Source: Saccoglossus kowalevskii (lineage: Eukaryota; Hemichordata; Enteropneusta; Harrimaniidae). Taken from it: DNA of 57,254 nt. Shown here in pieces: positions 45,511 to 56,708 of the stretch. The position numbers and the translations under genes are program-made. Under the pieces are notes generated by a model. That model saw only the letters and a list, made by a program, of their open reading frames with translations, was not told where the DNA came from and made no database searches. The stretch covers positions 360,899 to 418,152 of the forward strand of contig NW_003125889.1 of the NCBI RefSeq assembly GCF_000003605.2, written 5' to 3'. Position 1 is the stretch's first letter, and each line of letters starts with the position of its first letter.

Positions 45511-46443
45511 AGAAAACACAAAAGCCGACCAACCATGCAATGTAAACCAAAACCTTTCAACTTTGCAGCCATTAAAAAGGAAATGGAATTTACTATAAAG
45601 AAAGGAAGGTACAGATAATGTCATGTTTGTTTAGCTTACTTGTAGACTGTTTCCTTTATTTGTGTTCTTTGACAAGCTTTTCAAATACGTGTATAGATTC
45701 AATTCATCGTCTGCATGTCATTAATTATATATTTTTTTTTAAATATGAAGCAAACACACCTTTAAAAATTATAATTTCAAAAGCAAGATGAATTCTGAGT
45801 ACACACAGTAAATATTCTACATACAGTACTTGATCAAGGACAAACTTGAGCATTAAAATTATGGTCAAAATTAAATTTATCATCATAAACATTGAAAACA
45901 TTTTATTTTTCAATAAGGAAAACAAATTATATCAATTCAACTGTCAATCATGATGTAGGTGTTCAGCTTTAAGGTATTTCGCAGGTGCCTGACTTACAAA
46001 ATATGCCTAAAATAAAGTTTTTAGAAAAATTTCCATAGAAAACTACTGGCATCATTTCATAAAAAATGAAAAGTAATCATCAGAATGGTCAAATATATTT
46101 CTATAAGCACCCATTTTTTAAATACATTTTTTTTATACTCAACAGTATAAATCAGAGTACAATCTGTGTGACAACAAATAAAAGAGACAACAGTGTCTTT
46201 AATGTCTCCTGGTACCAAAAATATTTTCCAAAAATACTGATAAGCCTTGATTTATCTTCAACATATTGTGATATGTAACATAGTGATATATTTCTGAGAA
46301 TAGCATGCAAATAGTTGGTAAATCAAATTTTGGTTGTACCATAAAGGGCATTTAGGGTTAGTATTGGATAGATTAATAAATATAAAATAAAAAAACACAG
46401 TACTGAGTAGCTTACATATTCGTCCAACCATGTTTCAGCTCAC

Positions 46444-46475
46444 AACAGAACCATCTTTATATAATCCAACCGTGT
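46444..46475 (-). CDS. Candidate 32-bp microexon
   Basis: Acceptor gatttattcactatcattgtag (strong) and donor GTT|GTGAGC. In the frame that fits its neighbours it reads TRLDYIKMVL (phase 0 in, two bases out); a second frame (TVGLYKDGSV) is also open. It is in phase with 48365-48439 before it and 44401-44434 after it. Confidence 0.25.
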
Positions 46476-46679
46476 CTACAATGATAGTGAATAAATCATG
46501 TTTACAAAGAGGACGAATAATGGGAGACATGTTTTCAGCGCATTTGAGAACCAAGAAGTGGTTAAAGCACACCTACTTCAGACCCACTATTACACTAGCA
46601 TGGTATCACCAAATTAACACTTGGTTCAGCCAACTTTTATTTGCACTCTCTTTACTCAAAGTATGATTTAATTTTCACG

Positions 46680-47310
46680 TTACAGCCTCCATAGTTGTCT
46701 GCAGTGTTGGCAGCTCAGCTTTGGTTGGTGGGCAACTCTTAAAAGTAATTGGGGGTGGCAAATTATGCAGATGTGGAAGACGGAGTTCGTACAGTGCAGA
46801 ACAAATAATACAGTTTCAGGGCTGTTTAACCACGTCTGTATGCTTCCTTACAATGTAAACCAATCGTAGCAGCAATTCTGACATTTGTCACGTACGATGT
46901 GGTGATCAAAAAACAAATCACTCAAGTGTAATTGTGTCTCCGTCTGAAAAAGTCCACACCTTGAGTGTCTGTTGCCCAATTCACCTTCCCTAAACCAACA
47001 CCAAATCACTGAGTGTGAACCATCAATCAATGACATAAAGGTAGACTCCTCACAATTGTAAACCAGATATCATCACAAAATGTCACTACGTGATGCTGCA
47101 ACTATAGATGTCAACCAATAGGTACAATGTACATAGCAACATCAGTCTGTATCCAATCAGACTAAAATCTATATTCATTGTAACAGGGTGTATTTTTATT
47201 TTGTTATGATTTTTATTATTTTTTTTTATTATGTCCAACAAACATATTATTTTGTATTATTTTAACAACAACAAAATAGTATCTCATTTTCCCTTTCCTT
47301 TAAAACTTTA
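46680..47310. other. Unassigned stretch with a 62-codon minus-strand ORF
   Basis: The minus-strand ORF at 46848-47036 (HSRCGLFQTETQLHL, RDKCQNCCYDWF) has no splice signals or similarity I can name. It may be transposon debris. Confidence 0.25.
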
Positions 47311-47311
47311 T

Positions 47312-47468
47312 TACAACTGGAATTAATTTTTGCTGAAAAGACATTTTGGGTGTTTTGTATGGGATTTATTTTTACTGATTTTTGACGAGTTAAATGTAAA
47401 ATATAAGAAAAAGGTATATTTGCTGGATTTTTAATTAATTCCAAGCGTAAATAAAGTATTTTACAGTA
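47312..47468 (-). mobile_element. Main-family MITE, one end degraded (copy 9, inverted)
   Basis: Internal ATTTATTTTTACTGATTTTT and TTGCTGGATTTTTAATTAAT as in copy 1; the right end GTAAATAAAGTATTTTACAGTA is intact, the left TACTGTA is lost. Confidence 0.75.
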
Positions 47469-48364
47469 TTTTCCTTTCATTAAGAATATATCAATTTTGA
47501 TTTTAATCTGCCAGAACGAATAATGAAAAAAATATGCTGTATCATCGTACTACGATCCCGAACATCGTTCTCAGCAGGTATGTCGGATCATACCTCCATG
47601 GTCGGATACATAACACATGTTGAGAGAGTTGAATAACATACTGTTAAGAGAACTGAAGAGACGTATATACATGTATCAGCACTGGTGGTCAGATGAAGAT
47701 ATAGCCATGGGGCTCCATGAACGTTGATGAATCAGTCGCCGTTTTGTTTTGTTTTTAAAAAAAGCTCGCTAGAACATAAAACTACATTTGTAGTCGCCGA
47801 TGGTACAGCACAAAATGGTACTGTAAATAACGGCGATATACAACATATGGCCACTTTAAACACTTGTGCAGTCAGATATTTTTTTGTTTTTTAGTTTACA
47901 AATTACGTGAAAATATACATAGCTATATAATCTGTGTATAAAGAGTAAGTATGGTAACATCTACACAAAAAATAAAGATTTTCCAAAAAAGACCGACGTT
48001 GACAACAAACAACACGTGTGGCAGAGCATGGAAACAAAGGAATGGCTTGTAATTAATGTTACCGTCGATAAAAACAAATAGGAACATCCCGAAAATTAAT
48101 AAATAAAATTCTGTAGCCGAGTTAATCACAAGCCAGCATAAATAAAAGCCCAAAGTGAGTGAAATAACGCGAACAGTTTCTCTGTTTCCACACAATAGTG
48201 TATATAACGGAGAAGTGTCCAACCGACCACGGGGTCGTAGCTATGATGCCTCACACCTGCCAAGTTTCACATCACGGGTACTCTTAGAACTCAAATGAAA
48301 ACAGCGAATCAACGGGCAGACAAACGATAGCCAAAAATCGTTTCACATGTTATTATACACTTAC

Positions 48365-48439
48365 GTGCGTGAGGCGGTGATTCCAAGTCATTCTGCTGAC
48401 GAAACCATCATTTACTGTGTTGCCGATACAAGTACACAT
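48365..48439 (-). CDS. Candidate first coding exon
   Basis: ATG at 48437-48439 opens 25 codons (MCTCIGNTVNDGFVSRMTW) and ends in phase 0 at CAC|GTAAGT, a perfect donor. An in-frame TAG lies just upstream, as expected for a first coding exon. It may instead be 5' UTR. It could be the start of the gene whose exons follow at 46.4, 44.4 and 25.8 kb, but that chain is not closed. Confidence 0.3.
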
Positions 48440-48811
48440 GTGCTAGTTGAATGTACAATCTTGTTAGTGAAGGGATACTTTTACGGCGCACAGCTACAAT
48501 CTAGTCCCACATTCAAGTTGTTGCGAACAGCTCGAACTTAGTTCCCATAAAATAGTATGATCCAAAGCACCTAGTTACTTTGATAAGAAAAGATAGGTGC
48601 TATACACATTGACGAGTCTCTTTACAGCGGTTACAATGTCCAGTGGGCGGAGATGGCAATTTTTTTCGGTCTATTTACCGAAGCATAATGAAAACTGACA
48701 GAACAAATACATTCAAATCACCGCCATTATGCAAAGTGCCCGGATGCAATTAATCGGTGGCAACCGCGGTGACGCGCGACGCTTTGAGAGCACGGTAATC
48801 TACACCCGCCC

Positions 48812-48825
48812 GTTACCAGGGTAAC
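48812..48825. promoter_or_regulatory. RFX X-box (GTTACCAGGGTAAC)
   Basis: A perfect inverted repeat matching the RFX consensus GTNRCC-N0-3-RGYAAC, within the CpG-rich region. RFX factors drive ciliary genes in animals; a second half-site (GGTTGCCACCG, minus strand) lies about 60 nt away. Confidence 0.5.
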
Positions 48826-49111
48826 CACTTTATAAGTTATATCTCGACGAGAAACACGCCACTTGTTTGTTTTTTCTAGGGCTAATTATCAGTGGTCTTC
48901 ATCTCGCGGCAAAAAGTGTGATAATATGTGAATAATCCATAACGCAATTCATAATTATGGAGAGAAATATTAATATATTACATATCCACGTCGCAATACA
49001 GTATTTTTTTCACCATCGAAATCATGCCTACAAGATTCAAGTACATCTCGTAAAAGTTGAATATGTACCAGTTAGATATCTCAACAAAAAACAAAGTAGT
49101 AATAACTACAG

Positions 49112-49262
49112 TACTATAGAGAGCGCAATTGCAAATTCATTTTCTTTGAAGGGAAGAACCAATGAAAATACCTTTTTTTTCACATATTTTACGTTCAACT
49201 CATCACAAATTGTGTCTTTTCAGCAAAAATTAATTCTAGCTAAAATAAAGTATTCTACAGTA
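49112..49262 (+). mobile_element. Main-family MITE, left part degraded (copy 10)
   Basis: Keeps CTTTGAAGGGAAGAACCAAT, TTTTTTCACATATTTTACGT and the right end AAATAAAGTATTCTACAGTA. Confidence 0.65.
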
Positions 49263-49535
49263 CTAGTACCTAGCGCGATCATACAGAAAATACACAAATT
49301 GCAGTTACACATTGTACTAGCTTGTGCAGTGGCATAACATATTTGGCAGAATAAGCGGCTACACTAATTTGTGCTCTAAATAAAAATACTTGCGCTTATG
49401 TATATAGAGAGTAGAGATTGTGAATCCTGCTATCCAATTGGTGCAATTGGCTGACAATTAAAAAGTCAAGTCTATGGCTATGGACTACTGACTGTTGTAT
49501 AACAGGTTTTTCATTGTTTTATTACATCATGTATT

Positions 49536-49702
49536 TCAATGTTTCTGATTAAGGAATTCTGTACTTTTCCAGACAGTTCCAAGCAGACAGCAATTTCCAT
49601 TATTTTGGCAAGGTTCCATTGCATGTGTTTTTATTGCAAAATTATGGAGGGGACAAGGACGTACTGGTGGCATATCTATATAATATTGCCAGGGTACAAC
49701 AC
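49536..49702 (-). CDS. Possible terminal exon of a small gene
   Basis: Strong acceptor (gcatgattttttcag) followed by 54 open codons (VPWQYYIDMPPVRPCPLHN, EPCQNNGNCCLLGTVWK) and TGA; AATAAA follows 13 nt after the stop (complement of 49518-49523). Five cysteines. Possible upstream partners on the same strand are a start exon at 51003-51029 (MAVITKQRQ|GTATTT) and an open segment at about 50590-50732 whose phases fit, but their coding support is weak. Unrecognised. Confidence 0.3.
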
Positions 49703-49900
49703 CTGAAAAAATCATGCTTTCATTGATTAAGGGAAACGCATTGTTTATATACACATATACATATTAAGTAACAACACATTTGATTAACTTTTAATATAGT
49801 TGCGTTATGTTTGGATTAAAACTATATAGGGTTGCGTTTTAATTCAAGTTAACTGCTTAATTAAACAAAAGTTGAATATGCTATGACTTAACATAGAAAT

Positions 49901-49986
49901 GTTTGCATAGATTAGGGTTAGTAAAAGGGGAAGGTACAAAATTGCACAATACCTTCCCCTTTTATACTAACCCTAAGCTATGCGAA
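49901..49986. ncRNA. Long near-perfect hairpin
   Basis: Arms GTTTGCATAGATTAGGGTTA + GTAAAAGGGGAAGGTA and the complement of TACCTTCCCCTTTTATACTA + ACCCTAAGCTATGCGAAC pair over about 36 bp with a 2-nt bulge and three or four mismatches. The loop is about 13 nt. The size and shape fit a miRNA precursor or a small palindromic element; no terminal TACTGTAAA, so it is not one of the MITE families above. Confidence 0.55.
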
Positions 49987-49989
49987 CTT

Positions 49990-52985
49990 GACTTAAATTC
50001 GATTAAATATCAATATAAATTATGAAAATTATAAAAATGGTCGTGACTTGGTTGGTCTGTTGTCACTTGGTAAGTGTAAAGTTAAATCAAAGTTGTCATA
50101 ACGTTGACACCACACACACGCACCAAACCTTCAATGGGGACTGAAAGAGCACCCTCTACAGTCACTTAATTTAGTTACCTGAACTCAAGAGGGCGTGCTT
50201 CTCAAAATTTCTGCAATAAAATGGGAGGAACAAATATGTGGCATTCAATAAATTTTGTCTACAATTTTTTTAATCCCAGGTAAATTTATTCATTCCCTAA
50301 TACTCCCAATGCAACAAAAGCATTCCCTTCATCTTTATAAATATTTATAAATTTTAAAAGGATTCTATTGGCCGATTGAAAACCAATTTTTCAAATGACG
50401 TATTGGCAAACTGTGCTCATTGGTTGGTTGAATTCAACTGTCATTGTAATTTATAAAGATTGAGAGAATGCCTTTGTTGCACGGACAGTACAAAATATCA
50501 TCGAAGTTATATATTGTTTTGCATGCATATTTTTTTTTTAGAAATAGGGGAACATATGGCATAAAATTTACTACTTCTTTAAAAGTTGTATTATCTACTA
50601 AACTTATTTGAAGTCTTTAAGATATTTCCTAAATTAAGACATGAACCCAAATCAACAGTTACGATAAACACAAGCCTGAAATTGTGAACAATGCAAGTGT
50701 TTGTCATGCCATGAAGTTTTGAATCCTGTTTTAGCACACTCGACACCTAGGAAGTATAACACGTTCAAAGGTTGCATAGTGGCAACAAATGATAAAAGTT
50801 GGTTATAGAAATTCAGAAAGAACCAAAAATGACATGGAACTGGAAAATTAGAGTTAATCGCTAACAATCCTGTGGGATTGCGCACATTTCGATTTAAATA
50901 GAGTGAATGAATCATTGGTTAAAGAGTCTTGCATGCAATGATTTTATGATCACTCTCTAAGCTATTTGCAAAAATCATGCAAGCCATTTGCAAATGAAAT
51001 ACCTGCCTTTGTTTGGTGATCACCGCCATAGGCAGTTATGATGACAGCAAATACATTGTGTCATATTAGAGGCACAAATGCAATGCAGTTTCATGGACAC
51101 CAAAAATACAAACATTGAATTAGCTGGATTGTAACATTTTTATTTACATAATTATTAACTATCAAATTATCTTGATAGAATGTCTGCCAAACACATGCAC
51201 TATTTTTCTATAAAAATTAGAAATAAAAGTCACACTTACTATTAAAATAACTATTACAATAAATTAAAAAAATTAAAAAGCAGATTTGAAACAAGTTTAA
51301 AAGAAAGTACAGTCAGTATTGAACCAGGTAATATAAGAAGATGCAATTATACAAACCTGTGAATTGCGAACACTCATTGTACTTCATTAAAACGGTCTTC
51401 ATATGCATGTTGGATTATTATTTTTGAATGAATTGATAACTCACAATCACTAACACAGGTTTGTATCAGCAATAACAAAGTTGCTTTTTAAAAACTTATT
51501 TGAGAGGGAAAAAATAAAATTGTGAAAAAAATATTGTTTAACATTTTGCCATAGCAAGTTATATTCAAAACAGATTCCTCTTATTTTCTAATCTTTTACG
51601 GAAATAATTCTTTTCACACTAAACCTTAGAAAGTCATCTTTAATACAAAGGCATATAAATACAAATTTTAAGCTAAATTATCAAAATACGACTTATTTCG
51701 TTAGACACACCTCTGTCATGTACTTGAGTGAATACGTTAACAATAAAGCAAATACAGTACCAGTAGTGTATTAATCTTGATGTCCCTTATAGAATATAAC
51801 ATTAATTGTAGTATAAAAGTTCCTAAAATGGTAGAACAAAGTATCTAAAAAAAGTTGGAAAACAAAAATACTCGCCAATGTGTTCCTCAATTAATTAATG
51901 TACTGTATTAATCTTAATGTTCCTTATAAAATAAATAACATGACCTGTATAAAAGTTCCCAGATACTAGTCAGATTTTTAGGAGGAAAAAGACTACACTT
52001 GTCACTTTTTTTATTTTGAGTTTACTACTGTAACACTAATTGATCTTGGAGAGCATATTCTATTTTGTTCGCAGAGAATCCAGTTGTAATACTTCATACA
52101 TATGTGAGAAGAAAACTAATCCCAAAGTATTTCAGGAATAAAGAACATACTTTCTTCAAATTTATATTTTGAAAGTGAGTAATTTAACAGAGCAAGCTGC
52201 ATGTAAATAAGTCTTAAATAGAACACTGGTGCACACATCATTACAAATCGATATTTACATGTCAAGTTCAACAATTAATTAGTTAATTCTAGGAAATTAT
52301 AATTTCACTTTATTATCATTCAAGTTGAATTTGATGAAAACAATCAATCCTATTCTATTCACACTAGTGCTTAAAAATATACCTACAGAAATAAATAAAA
52401 AAAAATGTTTTGAACGAACTACAAAATCCAAAATATAGCCATGGCTCAAATAATATTTTTATTGCATTAAATATTGTCAACACTGCTTGTATAGTTTCCT
52501 GTAATGCTGTAATGTGCAATCATATAACAAATATGCAAACACATGTGTACAGACTGCATTTATTTGGACAACTTATGAGTGCCCATATCTCAGCTGTTAC
52601 AAAGCAAGGCCTACAGACCTATACAGACCTATACCTACATACATACCACCACATTCCATCCAGGGTCCATGGGTTTCGAAAACAATTAGGTAATGGCCAT
52701 AATTTTTCTTTGATTTCAAGTACAGTTTAAATCACTTTCAATCAGATACAAGGACTATGAAATACATAATTATTGTCCTTTTCAAACTACTTTGTCAATG
52801 TACAACCCGGGATGTTATATCCATAGAAACCCCTCCAAAGGCACAAGACCATCCTTCACATCTATTCAAAAAGATTCCAGAACAAAATCAATTTGCAGCC
52901 CTTTCTAAAGATATTGACACAGTAGAGTAAGCTGTCATTGTGGGTTGGTAATGGTACAGTTTACACATCATTTGATAGTAACATC
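49990..52985. other. AT-rich stretch, weak gene evidence only
   Basis: Holds the possible start exon 51003-51029 and an open segment near 50590-50732 mentioned under 49536-49702, and a single copy of the dispersed repeat at 51684-51760. A plus-strand ORF at 52410-52730 is probably chance; it lies beyond the poly(A) site of the CBM20 gene. Confidence 0.35.
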
Positions 52986-52989
52986 CTGT

Positions 52990-52995
52990 TTTATT
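52990..52995 (-). terminator. Poly(A) signal of the phosphatase/CBM20 gene
   Basis: AATAAA on the minus strand about 190 nt after the stop codon at 53185, giving a normal short 3' UTR. Confidence 0.5.
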
Positions 52996-53184
52996 TGCTG
53001 ATTTAGACAGTTCAATTTCTGGAGAAGTGTCATGGGTATATAAGTAAAAAGTTATACAGCAGATGTTTGCAGTTCATAGGCAAGATATTGGAGGAAAAAA
53101 TAAATATAAAAAGCTATGAAGTACCAAGGATCCCCAGCGGCTATAGTGTTATCAATACTGTAATAATTATGTCCTTGTATTTCA

Positions 53185-53543
53185 TCAGCACTTTCCCCAT
53201 TCTCCTTCAATCAAGGTCCATTCCTCTGTACCTGTGTTAAGCACCCTATTATTGCCATCTTCCCATCTCAGTACTTTACCACATCCATACGTTGACTTGG
53301 GACCATACTGTCTACTGGATGCCTTCTGATATTCCACAACAACAAACTTCCAATTTAGTGTTGTGTTTTGTGAGAAAGCCAATGTGATCTCCCACGAATC
53401 AGGCCCCCATTTATTCTTCAATACCCTGTGCTTCTTCCAACGCCCCAAGAGACGGTGATCACCAGTTACAGCTACTAAGTGTTTCAGACCGTCAGTCTGC
53501 TTCAGACAATAGTTGACTTTGAAAGTGACATACACCACTGGTT
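53185..53543 (-). CDS. Last exon: CBM20 starch/glycogen-binding domain
   Basis: The acceptor tttctttaattaacag at 53545/53544 opens 118 codons to TGA at 53185-53187. The whole exon is one CBM20 module: a first beta-strand VVYVTFKVNY, the motif GDHRLLGRWKKHRVL (family pattern G-[DS]-x(2,3)-LG-x-W, around residue 27), a tryptophan-flanked strand WEITLAF, the segment LNWKFVVVEY corresponding to the EYKFV strand, and the hallmark WEDGNNRVL near residue 92. The tryptophans of both glucan-binding sites are thus in place, so glycogen or other alpha-glucan binding is expected. In animals CBM20 occurs in laforin, STBD1 and GPCPD1; here it is C-terminal and follows a DSP-type exon. The exon begins with two bases (AA) that join in frame to 56709-56824. 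Confidence 0.9.
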
Positions 53544-53689
53544 CTGTTAATTAAAGAAAAAAGTCAAAGAAAATATTATGCTGAGAATATTCAAGGAGTT
53601 GAAAAGGAAATATTTAAATTTAATTAGAAATTAAAATTAACCTATTAACAAATTTAAAATTTACTACGCTCTACACTCATACAACAAAA

Positions 53690-54100
53690 AGTCGAAAATA
53701 TCACTTTCTACCAAAAATTACAAAAATATTCACTAAAATTAGAGAATTGAAGGTATCATCATGAAATGAACAAATCTTAAAGAGGTCCACATGTAGTACC
53801 TATATATGTAATATCAAAGCAATTTGACTTGCAGTTTTCAACAAGAAGTCAAAAATATCACTTTTTACCAAAAATTACAAAAATATTCATCAAAATTAGA
53901 GAATTACAGATAGCATCATGAAATGAACAAATCTGAGAGAGGCCACCTAAGGTACATATACACCAAGTATCAAAGCATTCAGGCTTGTAGTTTTCAAGAA
54001 GAAGTTGAAAAAGTAAAACATTGATACGGACGACGGACACCGACAGACAACCACTCATATGATAAGCTCCATTTGACAGAATCGACAGCGGAGCCTAAAA
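53690..54100 (+). repeat. GATAAGCTCC-type dispersed repeat, tandem pair (copy 2)
   Basis: Two units (53690-53845 and 53845-54085) with AATATCACTTTTTACCAAAA, AAATTAGAGAATT and ATGAAATGAACAAATCT, ending in GATACGGACGACGGACACCG and GATAAGCTCC. Same family as 28430-28640. It lies in the intron between the two exons of the phosphatase/CBM20 gene. Confidence 0.75.
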
Positions 54101-54204
54101 GCAATCTACTACTCCTCCATAAACAAGCTCAAATATTGATACAGAAGATATTGGATAAAATAAAATAAGATGACTTAATTAAAAATAATTTGAAATGTTT
54201 GCAA

Positions 54205-54314
54205 AGACAATAATTTCATGAAACTCACTTTCATTTATTCACTGCTTCAATTTTCGTGATTTCCCTGACTCGCGAATTTCATGAAAATGAGTCTCTTAAG
54301 CATCATTACAGTAT
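54205..54314. mobile_element. Degraded palindromic element
   Basis: AATTTCATGAAACTCACTTT and AATTTCATGAAAATGAGTCT are arranged around TTTCGTGATTTCCCTGACTC, ending ATTACAGTA. Probably a remnant of the second MITE family. Confidence 0.35.
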
Positions 54315-55115
54315 TGCTGACATCAAAATAAAAATTATAAATTTAATTTGCAATAACTGAGTGGTTTCTACCAGCATGCAATGCAGGAAATCAACGCTAC
54401 CAGTCCAGGATTGAGGATTGCATTTATTACCCCGGTACATTTCATACTTAAAATTCCCTGCAAGTATTGACTAGCAAGACTTATCACATGACTTGCTGGA
54501 AGCCTTCAAAGAAAGCTGAAATGACTGGAAAAAACCATCAACAGGCAATGTGTTAAGTTAAAACCTAACTATTACATAACGGGTAATTGCTATAGCCAGC
54601 CATCAACATGTATGGTTATAGAAGTAAATCAGGGTTTATAAAAATTAACCTCAACCAGTGATGTCTGTGATACTGTTAATTATATCCAACATTATTTTTA
54701 GTGATCCTGTGAGTGTAATATGGTAAATGAACCAGGTCACCATATGGTATTCAGTAATGAAGGTCTCATATTTATTTAATTTTTTTTTATCTATTAATCA
54801 GAGACTAGACACTCAGGATGCATTTTTTTCAGAATTTTGATTTGTATTTAATCTTGATTTTAAGTGAATTAGAATAACAGTCTCTGACATCAGTTCTTAC
54901 CATGACAATTAATTCTATACTGTGAGCTTAAACTGTTTATTTGAATACTGAAGAAAATGTATGCAACATTGAAAGAAAAATTGTTCCAGTCAAAATGTGC
55001 ATGTATTTTTTTTGCAGCATTTTTTCAGTTTCTTTAAACAAAATCACCAACAATTTAAAGCACTAGCTTTATATATGTATCAATCTGAAGTCTTAGGTTG
55101 GTGCTAGCGATAACA

Positions 55116-55745
55116 TGTAGACGAATGGTCTGATGTAGACGAATGATCTGATGTAGACGAATGGTCTGATGTAGACGAATGGTCTGATGTAGACGAATGG
55201 TCTGATGTAGACGAATGGTCTGATGTAGACGATTGGTCTGATGTAGACGAATGGTCTGATGTAGACGAATGGTCTGATATAGACGAATGGTCTGATATAG
55301 ACGAATGGTCTGATATAGACGAATGGTCTGGTGTAGACAAATGGTCTGATGTAGACGAATGATCTGATGTAGACGAATGATCTGATGTAGACGAATGGTC
55401 TGATATAGACAAATGGTCTGATGTAGACGAATGATCTGATGTAGACGAATGGTCTGATGTAGACGAATGGTCTGATATAGACAAATGGTCTGATGTAGAC
55501 AAATGGTCTGATGTAGACGAATGGTCTGATGTAGACGAATGGTCTGATGTAGACGAATGGTCTGATGTAGGACGAATCGTCTGATGTAGACGAATGGTCT
55601 GATGTAGACGAATGGTCTGATGTAGACGAATGGTCTGATGTAAACAAATGGTCTGATGTAGACGAATGGTCTGATGTAGACAAATGGTCTTATGTAGACA
55701 AATGGTCTGATGTAGACAAATGGTCTGATGTAGACAAATGGTCTG
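55116..55745. repeat. 18-bp intronic minisatellite, about 35 copies
   Basis: Unit GTCTGATGTAGACGAATG, with variants (ATATAGACAAATG, GATTG) and one 1-bp insertion at about 55570 that shifts the frame. All minus-strand frames are open over hundreds of bases because of the 18-bp period, so these ORFs are not genes. It lies in the intron of the phosphatase/CBM20 gene. Confidence 0.95.
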
Positions 55746-56708
55746 GGGTACATTTTAAATAGAAACACATATAAACCAACATGTATACTAAATCCATTAT
55801 ATTATTTTGACCATAGACACACCTTAGTAATAGCATGTGCTACTAATATATATTTGTTCTGCATATCTTCCATAATTCTTAAAATTATCCTAAAAACATT
55901 GCATTTTAATAAATATTCCACTAGCCTCTGTTTTCAACAAAGAAAATATGTAAAAACAGCATGTGTGAAAGTAACAGTGATCCTGTAAGAAGCATTGCTA
56001 ATAAATAATATCAATGGTAGTTTCAGCTCAAAAACGATCAAATGGATACATAAACTTGAATTCTCAAAACTTTGGAAACAATTAAAAAAACAAACTTAAG
56101 ATAGCTTAGAAAAAACTTTAAAGTTCTAAGTGTATTAGAGGTAAATGAATAAATTAGGTAATATTTAAAATTACTTTTATATAGGGTTTTAAACAAGAAG
56201 CCTGTTGCCTAATATAGCTCAATTTATGTAAATTAGAACATTAATATGCATGGATTTCAATCCTAAACTAATCAGGTTTGTAAATTAATCCTCGTATGCA
56301 CTAAGTTCCATTGAAATTTGATGAGTGGTTCTTGAGATATCAGTGGAACAAACAAACATACCGGTACATACATACATATATACACACAGACAGAGTAACA
56401 ACAAAAACTTGGATTGTCTGCTCAACTCACACACAGCTGTCACCTATTACCATAAATCAGGAAAAATAAATCTGCTGTTCAAAATTTAGTTCAAAGTTTA
56501 ATTGATTGATTGATTGTTTTTAGTTTCATACATAATATCCTGTATCCATAGATGATTCAGTCACCTAATAGTTATTAACTCTAAAAATATTCTCTATGTA
56601 TCACATAATTCCAATAACTTTTCCGACCACAGTCAAACCGGATACCATATATGTCATTATCTCCCATAATGCAATCTCTAATCACTGACAGGCAATGTAG
56701 TATCATAC
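55746..56708. other. Intron of the phosphatase/CBM20 gene
   Basis: Contains a dispersed-repeat copy (55800-55850) and a repeat tail at 56290-56400 (AGTTCCATTGAAATTTGATG ending in CACACAGACAGAG). No zinc-binding exon of DUSP12 type (C-x2-C pairs) was seen between the two coding exons. Confidence 0.4.

Larger units (their letters stand above)
48200..48830 (-). promoter_or_regulatory. CpG-rich promoter-like region
   Basis: CpG density rises sharply (CACCGCGGTTGCCACCG, GGTGACGCGCGACGC). It holds an RFX X-box at 48812-48825, a YY1/TSS-like ATAATGGCGGTG on the minus strand near 48722, and a perfect GTAAGT donor at 48364/48363 about 400 nt downstream. The lower part (48220-48330, CACACCTGCCAAGTTTCAC) resembles the tails of local dispersed repeats, so a transposon contribution is possible. 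Confidence 0.4.

Noticed and set aside
45983-45991. 9-bp microexon between a strong acceptor and donor
   Set aside because: Too short to separate from chance in AT-rich DNA.
47923-48222. 99-codon hydrophobic minus-strand ORF
   Set aside because: Phe/Leu-rich as expected from T-rich sequence; no splice sites or recognisable helices pattern; upstream part resembles repeat tails.
52410-52730. 106-codon plus-strand ORF
   Set aside because: No splice sites or similarity; length attainable by chance here.
55055-55768. 237-codon ORF and two shadows
   Set aside because: 18-bp minisatellite artefact.
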